Notes: generated by a model not told the origin, from the sequence alone. A stretch of 64,000 nt of DNA from Salinimicrobium sp035607535 (GCF_035607535.1 NZ_JAYDZX010000002.1:1-64000), one strand, 5' to 3'. Positions 42,476 through 52,137 are shown, counted from the stretch's first letter. Made by a program: numbers and translations.

Positions 42476-43480
42476 ATGCAGGAAAATAACAGTTCGATAG
42501 ACATTGCCAGTATCAATGAGAAGATAGAACGCGAGAGCGCTTTTGTTGATGTGCTGAGTTCAGAAATGAAAAAGGTCATTGTTGGCCAGAAACACATGGT
42601 TGAACGTTTATTGATCGGATTGCTCGGTCAGGGGCACATCCTGCTCGAAGGAGTTCCGGGGCTGGCAAAAACTTTGGCTATTAATACTCTTTCTCAGGCT
42701 GTACATGGATCTTTCAGCCGTATTCAATTTACACCCGATCTACTTCCGGCAGATGTTATTGGTACCCTTATCTATAACATGAAGCTGAACGATTTCAGTA
42801 TCAAGAAAGGACCTATTTTCGCCAATTTCGTGCTTGCCGATGAGATCAACAGGGCTCCTGCCAAAGTGCAGTCAGCTTTACTGGAAGCTATGCAGGAAAA
42901 GCAGGTAACCATAGGAGAAGAAACTTTTGTGCTGGACAGACCATTCCTTGTAATGGCTACCCAGAACCCGGTGGAGCAGGAAGGAACTTATCCTCTGCCT
43001 GAAGCTCAGGTCGACCGTTTTATGCTCAAGACTGTCATCAAATATCCTGAAATGGCCGATGAGCAAATGATCATCCGCTCCAATTTGAAAGGTAGCTTCG
43101 AAAAGGTAAATCCCGTAGTAAGCCTGGAACAGATCGCCAGAGCTCAGCAGGCTGTTCGCGAGGTTTATATGGATGAAAAGATCGAAAAATATATTCTTGA
43201 TATAGTTTTTGCAACGCGTTTCCCCGAGAAATACAGGCTGGAAAATCTTAAGCCGCTTATCAATTTTGGAGCTTCTCCAAGGGGAAGTATTAACCTGGCA
43301 ACTGCTGCCAAATGTTATGCCTTCATTAAGCGTCGCGGTTATGTAGTGCCCGAAGATGTTCGTGCCGTGGTACATGATGTATTGCGTCACAGAATTGGAA
43401 TTACCTACGAAGCCGAAGCCGAAAATGTGACTTCTGAAGATATCATCAACAAGATCGTTAACGAGATCGAAGTACCATAA
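42476..43480 (+). CDS. MoxR-family AAA+ ATPase
   Basis: The 334-residue protein has Walker A GVPGLAKT, Walker B LADEINRAPAKVQSALLEAMQE and the TQNPVEQEGTYPLPEAQVDRFML sensor region, the signature of MoxR ATPases. These act as chaperones with von Willebrand A proteins. Here it heads the Bat operon (DUF58, BatA-BatE) and probably activates the VWA proteins. A 90-bp AT-rich repeat stretch follows it before the next gene. Confidence 0.95.
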   Translation: MQENNSSIDIASINEKIERESAFVDVLSSEMKKVIVGQKHMVERLLIGLLGQGHILLEGVPGLAKTLAINTLSQAVHGSFSRIQFTPDLLPADVIGTLIYNMKLNDFSIKKGPIFANFVLADEINRAPAKVQSALLEAMQEKQVTIGEETFVLDRPFLVMATQNPVEQEGTYPLPEAQVDRFMLKTVIKYPEMADEQMIIRSNLKGSFEKVNPVVSLEQIARAQQAVREVYMDEKIEKYILDIVFATRFPEKYRLENLKPLINFGASPRGSINLATAAKCYAFIKRRGYVVPEDVRAVVHDVLRHRIGITYEAEAENVTSEDIINKIVNEIEVP

Positions 43481-43570
43481 CAATGTACAATTATCAATTA
43501 GCAATTATCAGCTATAGCTGGTGGTTGTGACCAAATTGATCATTGTTAATTGTTTATTGTTAATTGAAGA
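43481..43570. repeat. AT-rich imperfect repeat within the Bat operon
   Basis: The gap between moxR and the DUF58 gene contains repeated CAATTATCA- and TTGTTAATTG-type units, related to each other by inversion. Such tracts are common as dispersed intergenic repeats in flavobacteria. They could form a weak hairpin or an RNA processing site. Confidence 0.5.
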
Positions 43571-44434
43571 ATGGATACTAAGGAGTTACTCAAAAAAGTA
43601 CGGAAAATAGAGATCAAGACCCGCCGGTTAAGTGACCACATCTTTGGCGGGGAATATCACTCTACGTTCAAAGGTCGCGGGATGACCTTTAGTGAGGTGC
43701 GCCAGTATCAGTTTGGAGATGATGTAAGGAACATTGACTGGAACGTGACTGCCCGCTATTCTGAGCCTTTTGTGAAAGTGTTCGAAGAAGAGCGCGAGCT
43801 TACCATGATGCTGGTAGTCGATGTTTCCGGCTCGGGACTTTTTGGAACCCGCAACGGCTTTAAGCAGGACATCATCACAGAAATTGCCGCTACTCTGGCA
43901 TTTTCGGCAACCCAGAACAATGATAAGATTGGGCTCATCCTTTTTTCAGATGTAATTGAACTTTATATTCCGCCGAAGAAAGGTCGCTCCCACGTACTGC
44001 GCATCATTCGGGAATTACTGGAATTTCAGCCGAAGAGTCAGAAGACCGATCTGGAAAACGCGCTGAGTTATCTTTCCCGGGTCATGAAGAAGAAAGCAAT
44101 TGTTTTTGTGCTTTCAGATTTTATTGCTGAAGATTACCAGCGAACCCTGAAGATCACCAGCGGCCGACACGATGTGACCGGGATTAGAGTCTATGACGAA
44201 CGCGAGGAGGAGATTCCCAATCTTGGAATGGTAGCCATGCAGGATGAAGAGACAGGAAGAAGGATCATGGTCGATACTTCGTCCAGGGCGGTGCGGCGCA
44301 ATTATTCAAAATACTACCGGGAAAGGGTGGATTATTTTTCTGAAAGCTTTAGAAGAAGCGGAGCCGGAAGCCTTAGTACCCGTGTGGACGAAAGTTATGT
44401 GAAAAAATTACTGGGTTATTTCAAGGCCAGATAA
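43571..44434 (+). CDS. DUF58 domain protein
   Basis: The 287-residue protein has a DUF58 core (GMTFSEVRQYQFGDDVRNIDWNVTARYSEPFVKVFEEERELTMMLVVDVSGSG), with a VWA-like metal motif DVSGSG. It is a standard partner of MoxR ATPases. It is thought to act in the cytoplasm or at the membrane. It is 6 bp before the next gene of the operon. Confidence 0.92.
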   Translation: MDTKELLKKVRKIEIKTRRLSDHIFGGEYHSTFKGRGMTFSEVRQYQFGDDVRNIDWNVTARYSEPFVKVFEEERELTMMLVVDVSGSGLFGTRNGFKQDIITEIAATLAFSATQNNDKIGLILFSDVIELYIPPKKGRSHVLRIIRELLEFQPKSQKTDLENALSYLSRVMKKKAIVFVLSDFIAEDYQRTLKITSGRHDVTGIRVYDEREEEIPNLGMVAMQDEETGRRIMVDTSSRAVRRNYSKYYRERVDYFSESFRRSGAGSLSTRVDESYVKKLLGYFKAR

Positions 44435-44440
44435 AGAATA

Positions 44441-46078
44441 ATGATGAAGAAAAGTTTACGGCAGAATAGCATTTTTGAGACCTCAGAAAACAGAGTTTCT
44501 CTTTCGTGTATGCTGATATTTTTTCTGCTGTTCAATATTTTCAAGTCTGAAGCTCAGGAAGCATCGGCTTCAGTAGATACAACAACAATTAAAATAGGCG
44601 AACAGATCACGTATAAACTGGCAGTTGAAGCCGGAAGGGACGATCTGGTGGTTTTTCCGGAAGGGCAGACTTTTTCTCCGCTGGAGATGATCGAAGCCTA
44701 CGCTATTGATACCAGCGAGATAAGCAACAGGTATCGTCTTACCAGAAAATATGCTTTAACGCAATTCGATTCTGGTCACTATACAATTCCGAGGCAGCGC
44801 GTGATCATTAACAGCAGGGATTTCTTTACAGATTCCATTCCGGTTGTGGTCAACGACGTGGTGGTAGATACTACAAAGCAGAAAATGTTTCCCATAAAAC
44901 CTGCTGTTGAGGTGCCGCCGGCTTTTAGTTTTCCCGACTGGTTGTGGTGGTTGCTGGGCGTTATTCTTCTGGCAGTTGTTGTATACCTGCTGTACAGGAG
45001 CAGGAAGAAAAGAAAAGAGGCTGCAAAACAGCTTCCGCCATACGAACGGGCTCTTTTTGAGTTAAAACAATTGGATGATTCTCATCTTTTGGAGCAAAGG
45101 GAGCTAAAGGAGTACTACTCCCAGCTTTCTGCTGCAGTAAGAAGATACCTTGATGGAGAGATCTATGACCACGCGCTCGAAAGCACCACAAATGAATTGA
45201 TCGCATATCTCGAAGCTGAAAGGGACAGAGGAAGACTTAAGTTGGAAAATACAACCATTAGCCGATTAAAGGAGATCCTGGAACGTGCAGATCTTGCCAA
45301 GTTCGCCAATTCGAGACCAGATGTTCTTACCGCCAGGGAAGATCGCAGCAGTGTTGAAAATGTCATCAAGGACACCAAAGCGTCCATCCCGCAGCCTACA
45401 GAAGAAGAGCTGTTAAGGGATCAGGAATATAGGGAAAGACTGGAGCGAAAAAAGAAGGTCAAAAAGATCATTTTTGGAATAGTAGCAGTGATCCTGCTCA
45501 TAAGTGCAGGCACGGCATATGTGATCTCCACCCGTGGTGTTGAATATTTTACTGAAACATATTTGGGTAGTACTACAAAGGAGATGTTGGAGAGTGAATG
45601 GATCTCCAGTGAATACGGAACTCCGCCGGTCACCATTGCCACACCCGATGTTCTTGTTAGGGATGTTACCGACACTACCGGAATTGCTGCAGGCAAGGAA
45701 ACCTTTAATTACGGAAGCCTGGAAAGCGATCTCTTCATGAGTATAAATACCCGCCCTGTAGCAGGAGAATTCAACCTGGAATCGGCGGTGGAGGAAGTAT
45801 ATGCTTACCTGGAACAAAAAGGAGCAAGAAACATCATTACCAAACAGGAAGAGTTCAGCACGATCAATGGTGCCAAAGGCTTGAAAATTTTTGGAACCAT
45901 GACCTTCCAAAAAAGTGAAAAATCCAAACCTGTCTCCAAGGAATATTCTATTCTGAACTTTGGAATGGGGGAAGGTTACCAGCAGGTCGTAATGATCTAC
46001 AATGAAGAAGACAGGTATGCCGATGAGATCGCCCAGCGCATCACCACATCGGTTGAACTTATAAATAAAGCCGAATAA
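44441..46078 (+). CDS. Bat operon membrane protein, DUF4381-like and C-terminal unknown domain
   Basis: The 545-residue protein has a signal-like segment near 24-39 (MLIFFLLFNIFKSEAQ), which suggests that an ATG at 44510 could be the real start. A beta-rich domain (about 45-140) and a membrane helix (about 168-187, WLWWLLGVILLAVVVYLLY) follow; a helical stretch then leads to a second membrane helix (about 344-362) and a C-terminal domain of about 180 residues. Part of it resembles DUF4381 proteins in MoxR-VWA operons. The stop overlaps the batA start (TAATG). Confidence 0.75.
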   Translation: MMKKSLRQNSIFETSENRVSLSCMLIFFLLFNIFKSEAQEASASVDTTTIKIGEQITYKLAVEAGRDDLVVFPEGQTFSPLEMIEAYAIDTSEISNRYRLTRKYALTQFDSGHYTIPRQRVIINSRDFFTDSIPVVVNDVVVDTTKQKMFPIKPAVEVPPAFSFPDWLWWLLGVILLAVVVYLLYRSRKKRKEAAKQLPPYERALFELKQLDDSHLLEQRELKEYYSQLSAAVRRYLDGEIYDHALESTTNELIAYLEAERDRGRLKLENTTISRLKEILERADLAKFANSRPDVLTAREDRSSVENVIKDTKASIPQPTEEELLRDQEYRERLERKKKVKKIIFGIVAVILLISAGTAYVISTRGVEYFTETYLGSTTKEMLESEWISSEYGTPPVTIATPDVLVRDVTDTTGIAAGKETFNYGSLESDLFMSINTRPVAGEFNLESAVEEVYAYLEQKGARNIITKQEEFSTINGAKGLKIFGTMTFQKSEKSKPVSKEYSILNFGMGEGYQQVVMIYNEEDRYADEIAQRITTSVELINKAE

Positions 46079-47082
46079 TGTTCGAGAGATTTGTTTTTGA
46101 AGATCCGCAGTTCTTTTGGTTATTGCTGCTTTTGCCGCTCGCCCTGGGCTGGTATGTATGGAAGCGTCACCGGCAAACCGCAGAGCTCAGGATCTCGAGC
46201 ATTAAAGGGTTTGAAGCCAAACCGGGATTGCTTGGAAGATTCCGGCCTGTACTTTTTGTGTTGAGGTTACTGGTAATGGCGCTGGTGATTACAGCACTGG
46301 CAAGGCCGCGTACCGTAGACGTCTCCTCGCGTACGAGCAGCAATTTTGGAATTGATATTGCCATGGCTATAGATATTTCGGCCAGTATGCTCGCCAGGGA
46401 TCTGGATCCTAACAGATTGGAGGCTACAAAAGCAGTGGCGGCCGATTTTGTTAAGAACCGCCCGGCCGATCGTATTGGGCTGGTAGTATATGCGGGCGAA
46501 AGTTTTACACAAACCCCAATTACCAGCGACAAGAGCATAGTTCTTAGTGCCCTGGAAGATATTGAGTACAACAGTATGCTGGAGAACGGAACAGCAATAG
46601 GAATGGGCTTGGCTACAGCCGTGAACCGACTTAAAGACAGTGAAGCCGAAAGTAAAGTGATCATACTTTTAACAGACGGAATGAACAACGCCGGATTCAT
46701 TGATCCCAAGATCGCAAGTGAGCTGGCAGTGGAATTTGGCATAAAAGTTTATACCATTGGAGTGGGAAGTAATGGCACGGCCTTATCGCCAATTGCTATT
46801 TTGCCAAATGGGAATTTCCAGTATGGAAGAGTGCCGGTGGAGATCGATGAAGCACTTTTAAAAGAAATATCAGAAGTTACGGGTGGCAAGTATTTTAGAG
46901 CAACAGATAACCGAAGCCTGGAGGAGATCTATGCCGAGATAGATGAGCTCGAAAAGACCGAAATAGAAGAATTCAGGTTCTATAATTATGAAGAGAAATT
47001 CCGCCCGTTAGTATTGTTGGCAGGTTTTCTGTTACTAATTGAAGTACTGCTTCGTTTTACCATTTTTAGAAGCTTTGTTTAA
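46078..47082 (+). CDS. batA: BatA, VWA-domain membrane protein of the aerotolerance operon
   Basis: The 334-residue protein has an N-terminal helix pair (about 10-28 and 55-75), then a VWA domain whose MIDAS motif is DISAS in IDIAMAIDISASMLARD, with LLTDGMNNAG later, and a C-terminal helix (about 306-328). It belongs to the aerotolerance-type Bat proteins. The ATG shares its first base with the preceding stop. Confidence 0.93.
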   Translation: MFERFVFEDPQFFWLLLLLPLALGWYVWKRHRQTAELRISSIKGFEAKPGLLGRFRPVLFVLRLLVMALVITALARPRTVDVSSRTSSNFGIDIAMAIDISASMLARDLDPNRLEATKAVAADFVKNRPADRIGLVVYAGESFTQTPITSDKSIVLSALEDIEYNSMLENGTAIGMGLATAVNRLKDSEAESKVIILLTDGMNNAGFIDPKIASELAVEFGIKVYTIGVGSNGTALSPIAILPNGNFQYGRVPVEIDEALLKEISEVTGGKYFRATDNRSLEEIYAEIDELEKTEIEEFRFYNYEEKFRPLVLLAGFLLLIEVLLRFTIFRSFV

Positions 47083-47093
47083 AACACTAGAAA

Positions 47094-48134
47094 ATGTTTT
47101 TGTTAGAAGATAAAACTTATTTGTGGTTGTTGATTGGGATACCTGTCATTGTACTGTTGTATCTCATGGTCATCTTTTGGCAAAAAAGAACTCAGAGAAA
47201 ATTTGCCGACAAGGAACTTCTTGATAAGCTGAGCCCTAACCGCTCCACGGGAAAACAGGTGATGAAGATCATTCTGCTCTGTTTGGCTATTGCCAGTTTT
47301 GTCATAGCTCTGGTTAATCCGCAGTTTGGCACAAAATTGGAAACTGTGAAAAGGGAAGGAGTCGATGTGGTTTTTGCCATAGATGTTTCCAAGAGTATGC
47401 TGGCCGAAGATATTGCGCCAAACCGGCTCGAAAAATCCAAGCAGTTGGTCACCCAGATCATCAATAACCTGGCAAGTGACAGGGTAGGAATAATTGCCTA
47501 TGCAGGAAGCGCTTTTCCGCAGCTGCCGATCACTACAGATTATGCGGCGGCAAAAATGTTCCTGCAAAACATGAATACAGACATGCTTTCCTCGCAGGGG
47601 ACTGCCATTAAGGAGGCAATTGAAATGTCAAAAACCTACTTCAATGATGATGAACAGACAAACCGGGTCCTGTTCCTGATTAGTGATGGAGAAGACCACG
47701 AGGGGAATATTGAAGAGATTGCTGAAGAAGCTGCACGCCAGGGAATAAGGATTGTCACCATTGGTGTAGGTACTCCAAAAGGTGGTCCTATACCCATTAA
47801 GAGGAATGGAGTTATTCAGAATTATAAAAAGGACAATCAGGGGGAAACAGTGATCACCCGTCTCGATGAAGAGACTTTAAAGGAGATCGCCAGTGCAGCC
47901 AACGGGAGATATGTGGATGGAAGGGTGACCTCTCAGGTCGTGGAAGAAGTGACAGAGATCCTTCAGAATATGGACAAAAAGGAGTTCGAATCTCAACAAA
48001 TAGCCGAATACAAGAGCCAGTTCCAGTGGTTCTTAGGCTTGGGATTACTATTTTTACTTCTTGATGTTCTCTTACTGGAAAGACAGACAGCCTGGTTAAA
48101 AAGGTTAAATTTGTTCAATGAAAAAAGAAGCTGA
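47094..48134 (+). CDS. batB: BatB, second VWA-domain membrane protein
   Basis: The 346-residue protein is a paralogue of BatA with MIDAS motif DVSKS in VVFAIDVSKSMLAED and FLISDGEDHEGN, two N-terminal helices and one C-terminal helix. BatA and BatB may form a hetero-complex in the inner membrane. It lies 11 bp after batA, and its stop overlaps the batC start. Confidence 0.93.
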   Translation: MFLLEDKTYLWLLIGIPVIVLLYLMVIFWQKRTQRKFADKELLDKLSPNRSTGKQVMKIILLCLAIASFVIALVNPQFGTKLETVKREGVDVVFAIDVSKSMLAEDIAPNRLEKSKQLVTQIINNLASDRVGIIAYAGSAFPQLPITTDYAAAKMFLQNMNTDMLSSQGTAIKEAIEMSKTYFNDDEQTNRVLFLISDGEDHEGNIEEIAEEAARQGIRIVTIGVGTPKGGPIPIKRNGVIQNYKKDNQGETVITRLDEETLKEIASAANGRYVDGRVTSQVVEEVTEILQNMDKKEFESQQIAEYKSQFQWFLGLGLLFLLLDVLLLERQTAWLKRLNLFNEKRS

Positions 48135-49015
48135 TGATGAAAAGGACATTTAAACAATACCTGCCAAAAATGGCATTTTTCGGTATCCTTTTTTCTCTTC
48201 CTTTTTTTGCTGAAGCGCAGGAAGCGCCGGATGCCGGAACAAAAGCAGCAAAAAAGTATATGCAGGAGGCCGAAGCCGCCCTGGCCGATAATGACATGGC
48301 TACTGCTGAAGCTTTCTACCGAAAGGCTATAGCAAAAGATCCTTCAAATGCTGAAGCCAAGTACAACCTGGGAAATCTATACTACAATAAAGAAATTACC
48401 AGCCAGGCTTTGGAGCGACACCGTGGTGCTGCAGCTACGGCTGAAGAAAAGCCTTTAAAACATGACGCCTACCACAACCAGGGGAACGCTTACATGAAGC
48501 AAAAGAAATATAGTGAAGCTGTTGAGGCTTATAAACAGTCCTTGCGGAATAACCCTAAGGATGATGAAACCCGCTATAATCTGGCTCTGGCAAAAAAGAT
48601 GCTGGAAGAGGAACAAAAGCAGGGCGGCGGCGGAGATAGCAAGGAAAAGGACCAGCAGGACCAGCAAAAGCAGCAGGACCAACAGGATCAACAGGACGGG
48701 GGAGGAGAGAAAGAACAAAGTGAAGACGGAAAGCCCGATGAGCAGGAGGGCGGCGATAAGAAAGAAGATGAAAACAAAGAAGGCGATCAAAAGAAAGATA
48801 ATGCCGGCCAGCCCGATGATAAAGAACAGAAGAAACAAAAGCAGCCAAAAGAAGGAAAAGAGCCAAAACAGCCGCAACAAAGGTCCGGACAGCTTTCTCC
48901 TCAACAGGTAAAGAACCTGCTGGAAGCCATGGGGAATGAAGAAAAGAAAATTCAGGAAAAGATAAACGCTAAGAAAGCCAAAGGTGTTCCTGTGCAAACA
49001 GAAAAAGACTGGTAA
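48134..49015 (+). CDS. batC: BatC, TPR protein with a Gln/Asp/Lys-rich low-complexity tail
   Basis: The 293-residue protein has a signal peptide (about 1-29), three TPR units (about 35-150) and a very polar region (about 155-265) made of Gln, Lys, Glu, Asp and Gly runs. The DNA there (about 48640-48700) is a tandem array of GACCAGCAG/CAACAGGAT-like units, so its length may vary between strains. TPR units probably bind other Bat proteins in the periplasm. A second ATG three bases in gives the same frame. Confidence 0.88.
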   Translation: MMKRTFKQYLPKMAFFGILFSLPFFAEAQEAPDAGTKAAKKYMQEAEAALADNDMATAEAFYRKAIAKDPSNAEAKYNLGNLYYNKEITSQALERHRGAAATAEEKPLKHDAYHNQGNAYMKQKKYSEAVEAYKQSLRNNPKDDETRYNLALAKKMLEEEQKQGGGGDSKEKDQQDQQKQQDQQDQQDGGGEKEQSEDGKPDEQEGGDKKEDENKEGDQKKDNAGQPDDKEQKKQKQPKEGKEPKQPQQRSGQLSPQQVKNLLEAMGNEEKKIQEKINAKKAKGVPVQTEKDW

Positions 49016-49020
49016 TTAAA

Positions 49021-50781
49021 ATGAAGCAGAAACTGTTACTTTTAGTAATGTTATTGTTCTCAGGCCTTGCTACTAGTCAGGTGCAGTTTGAGGCCAAAGT
49101 GAGTAAAAATAAACTCGGGGTCAACGAACGCCTTAGGGTGGATTTCGTGATGAATGAGGACGGCGATAACTTTAATCCGCCGGAATTTTCCGATTTTACT
49201 GTAGTTGGCGGTCCCAATCAGGCTGTAAGCAATAGTTGGATCAATGGGAAAAGAAGCTACTCCAAAACATACAGCTATTTTCTTGCACCAAAGGGTCGTG
49301 GAAAATTCACTATTGGCCAGGCAGAGATCACTATCGATGGCGATATCTACAAGACCAGCCCGGTGCAGGTGGAAGTTACTGCTGCCGTGGATCAACCTAC
49401 AGACGGGGAAAATTCAGAATATATAGCTTCTGAAAATATTCATCTGGTGGCCGAAATATCAAATACCAATCCTTATCTCAACGAGGCCATTACAGTAGTT
49501 TATAAACTTTATGTGAGTCCGCGTATAAACGTAAGTGACTGGCGACAGCTCGATAATCCAAAGTTCAGCGACTTCTGGAGTCAGAATATTGATATAAGAA
49601 GGCTTGAAGTGGAGAATGGCACCTACAAGGGCGAACCCTATCGTTTTGTTGTGCTTCGGAAAACAGTGCTTTATCCACAGAAGACCGGAAAGCTGAATAT
49701 CGAGCCCCTTACGCTGAATATTTCTGTAGAAGTGCCCGGCAACCGAAGGGACATTTTTGGCAACAGATTTTACGAAACTGTGGACAAAGTAGTTGCTGCT
49801 GGTAATAGAGTCATCGAGGTTAAACCTTTACCCCAGGAAGGCCGCCCTGCAGATTTCACCGGGGCTGTGGGTAAGAACCTGAGTTTAAAAGTCACCACTA
49901 ACAAGACTGAACTAAGGGCTACAGAATCCCTGCAGGCTACAGTGGAAGTGAGTGGTCAGGGGAATTTGAAATTATTCGACCTGCCGCCATTAACTGTTCC
50001 TTCTTCAATGGAAAAATACGAGCCGGAGTATGTTGAAAATGTGGCCACCACCCTTAACGGAATGCAGGGAAAAATTTCCAATCAATACACCCTGGTGCCA
50101 CAGGCGCAGGGTAATTTAGCTATACCACCGGTAAGCTTCAGTTATTTTGATCTGAATACCCGGTCTTATAAAACCCTCACTTCAAATGAGATCATTCTTG
50201 ATGTCGATGCGCCGCCCGCCGGCAGCCAAACAACATCGGGAAGTACAGGAGCTATTGCACAACAGGTGCCTTCGGCTGCAAATCAATTCAGGTATATAAA
50301 GCTTAACACCTCTCTAAAATCGGTTGGGGAGAAATCGTTTATTGGCTCCACTTTGTTCTGGAGCCTGTTTCTGAGTCCGTTGCTGTTCATTCCGTTGGCC
50401 ATAATATTTGGCAATAGAAGAAAGGCCATAGCAAGCGATGTGCGAGGGAACAGGATTAGGAAAGCAGATAAACTTGCCCGAAAATATCTTTCAGAAGCCA
50501 AAAAGAACCTGGGAGATCAGGTGAAATTTTATGACTCTCTGGAGAGGGCTCTTCATAATTATCTTAAGGCCAAGCTGCATATTCAAACCAGCGAAATGAG
50601 TAAGGAGAGGATCAAGGAGCTGCTTGAAAGTCGCGGAGTAAATGCAACTACTGTAACCGATTTTATAGAACTACTTAAGAGTTGCGAATTTGCCCGCTAC
50701 ACCCCTGCTTCAAATGTGGCGATGCAGCAGGATTATGATAAGGCAGTACGTGTAATCTCTGAAATTGATAAACAGGTATGA
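49021..50781 (+). CDS. batD: BatD, large membrane protein of the aerotolerance operon
   Basis: The 586-residue protein has a signal peptide (ending TSQ), a long beta-rich periplasmic region (about 20-430) in several Ig-like repeats (for example TVVYKLYVSPRINVSDWRQL and SLQATVEVSGQGNLKLFDLPPLTVP), a membrane helix (about 440-462) and a helical cytoplasmic tail. This is the BatD/oxygen-tolerance protein family. Overlaps batE by 4 bp (ATGA). Confidence 0.9.
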   Translation: MKQKLLLLVMLLFSGLATSQVQFEAKVSKNKLGVNERLRVDFVMNEDGDNFNPPEFSDFTVVGGPNQAVSNSWINGKRSYSKTYSYFLAPKGRGKFTIGQAEITIDGDIYKTSPVQVEVTAAVDQPTDGENSEYIASENIHLVAEISNTNPYLNEAITVVYKLYVSPRINVSDWRQLDNPKFSDFWSQNIDIRRLEVENGTYKGEPYRFVVLRKTVLYPQKTGKLNIEPLTLNISVEVPGNRRDIFGNRFYETVDKVVAAGNRVIEVKPLPQEGRPADFTGAVGKNLSLKVTTNKTELRATESLQATVEVSGQGNLKLFDLPPLTVPSSMEKYEPEYVENVATTLNGMQGKISNQYTLVPQAQGNLAIPPVSFSYFDLNTRSYKTLTSNEIILDVDAPPAGSQTTSGSTGAIAQQVPSAANQFRYIKLNTSLKSVGEKSFIGSTLFWSLFLSPLLFIPLAIIFGNRRKAIASDVRGNRIRKADKLARKYLSEAKKNLGDQVKFYDSLERALHNYLKAKLHIQTSEMSKERIKELLESRGVNATTVTDFIELLKSCEFARYTPASNVAMQQDYDKAVRVISEIDKQV

Positions 50782-51527
50782 AAAAGCTGATCTTTTTATT
50801 CGCTGTTCTCTTCAGCTTTACGGGAATGGCACAAAATTCTCAACTTTTTGAAGCTGCAAACAAAGCCTACGGCGCCGGTAATTATGAAGAAGCCATAGAA
50901 AATTATGAGCAGATCCTGGCCAATGGGAAAACCTCGGCTGAGGTACATTATAACCTTGGAAATGCTTACTATAAGCTCAATGATATTGCTCCAAGTATAT
51001 ATCACTATGAAAAGGCTCTGCAACTGGCACCGGGTGACGAAGACGTGATCAATAATTTAAGCTTTGCCCGCAACATGACCATTGACGCCCTGGGACAGGA
51101 GGAAAGCAAGGGATTTTATGGCATTTTTGAGAGCTCAACTACGGCATTTTCTGCGTCGGGCTGGGGCTGGGTCGCAGTTTTCTGTATGCTGGTGTTCGTT
51201 GTCTTTATTCTTGTCTACTATTTTAGCAATAGAACCCTTGTGAAAAGGTTACTCTTTATAAGCGGAATGTTCTTCCTTGTACTTGCTATTGCTTCTGCTG
51301 TAATAGGATTCACCAAACAAGACCTGCAGCAGGATAGTACTTACGCAATTGTTTTTTCTGAAGAGGTGGAGGTGAAAACAGAACCTTCCCCCGTTTCTGA
51401 AGAAGCCTTTACCCTTCACGAAGGCGCAAAGGTCAAAATCACTGAAGATTTTCAGGGGTGGGTTGAGATCGAACTTCCCAACGGAAGTCGTGGATGGATG
51501 GAAGAAAATGAGGTAAGGCGATTGTAA
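50778..51527 (+). CDS. batE: BatE, TPR and SH3-like protein
   Basis: The 249-residue protein has a signal peptide (ending GMAQ), two TPR units (about 20-95), two membrane helices (about 130-150 and 157-177) and a C-terminal bacterial SH3-like domain (about 190-249, HEGAKVKITEDFQGWVEIELPNGSRGWMEENEV). It closes the Bat operon. The SH3 part might touch peptidoglycan. Confidence 0.9.
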   Translation: MKKLIFLFAVLFSFTGMAQNSQLFEAANKAYGAGNYEEAIENYEQILANGKTSAEVHYNLGNAYYKLNDIAPSIYHYEKALQLAPGDEDVINNLSFARNMTIDALGQEESKGFYGIFESSTTAFSASGWGWVAVFCMLVFVVFILVYYFSNRTLVKRLLFISGMFFLVLAIASAVIGFTKQDLQQDSTYAIVFSEEVEVKTEPSPVSEEAFTLHEGAKVKITEDFQGWVEIELPNGSRGWMEENEVRRL

Positions 51528-51651
51528 TTTATTAGATCCACACTTATATATCCCTCACTCCCGCTATCAATTTTAACTATCTCTAATAGTAAAAAAGAAT
51601 TGGAATCCCGCGCCCTTTAAGGACTTTGGTGATTCTTTGGGGGCGTGAAAA

Positions 51652-51682
51652 TTTGCCCTAACCGTTAAAAATGTTATTTTTG
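51652..51682 (+). promoter_or_regulatory. Perfect Bacteroidota-type promoter before the small exported protein
   Basis: TTTG (51652-51655) and TATTTTTG (51675-51682) are exactly 19 nt apart and both boxes match the consensus fully. The -7 box overlaps the first codons of the downstream frame, which starts ATG at 51671. Confidence 0.65.
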
Positions 51683-51979
51683 TCACCTTTGAAAAAGGTC
51701 GCCTACATATTATCTTTTATCTTCCTCAGCTTTGTTGCAGGACCCACTATTATCTCACTTATAGATGATTCTGTGGATGTATCCTTTGCTTTTACGGCAA
51801 ACGAGGAAGAGAACTCTTCAAAGAATACCGTTTCTTTTGAATCCCTGGTGGAAGAGATCTATTCCAACCACGCAAGTATAGAATACCTGCGAACGCATCA
51901 AAAAGAAAGATATTCTTATAAGGAAGATTACCATAAAGTATACCTCGAGGTGACTTCTCCCCCTCCCAAAACAGCATAA
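51671..51979 (+). CDS. Small exported protein of unknown function upstream of sulP
   Basis: The longest reading has 102 residues with a signal-like helix (about 7-26), an acidic linker and a hydrophilic tail (EEIYSNHASIEYLRTHQKERYSYKEDYHK). No domain was recognised. The ATG at 51671 falls inside a perfect promoter; a TTG at 51689 would then be the start of a leaderless mRNA and would give MKKVAYILSFIFLSF, a standard signal peptide. I list the ATG form but hold the start uncertain. The gene precedes the SulP/carbonic anhydrase pair by 158 bp. Confidence 0.6.
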   Translation: MLFLSPLKKVAYILSFIFLSFVAGPTIISLIDDSVDVSFAFTANEEENSSKNTVSFESLVEEIYSNHASIEYLRTHQKERYSYKEDYHKVYLEVTSPPPKTA

Positions 51980-52137
51980 ATATTTCCGTTTTTTGATCCG
52001 CTTTCTTGTGGCTGCTTCATTGTGGCTTTGAGGGTTATTGATATTATTCCTCATTTCCGGATCAACTTTTCCATTAATTTTTAAGTAATCTATGGCAGGA
52101 TCAACAGAAATCCCTGTCATCAAACGTATTAATATTT

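Noticed and set aside
48455..48997. Long minus-strand frame opposite batC
   Set aside because: It arises from the Gln/Lys-rich codon repeats of batC read backwards (Leu/Phe-rich), a known shadow effect.
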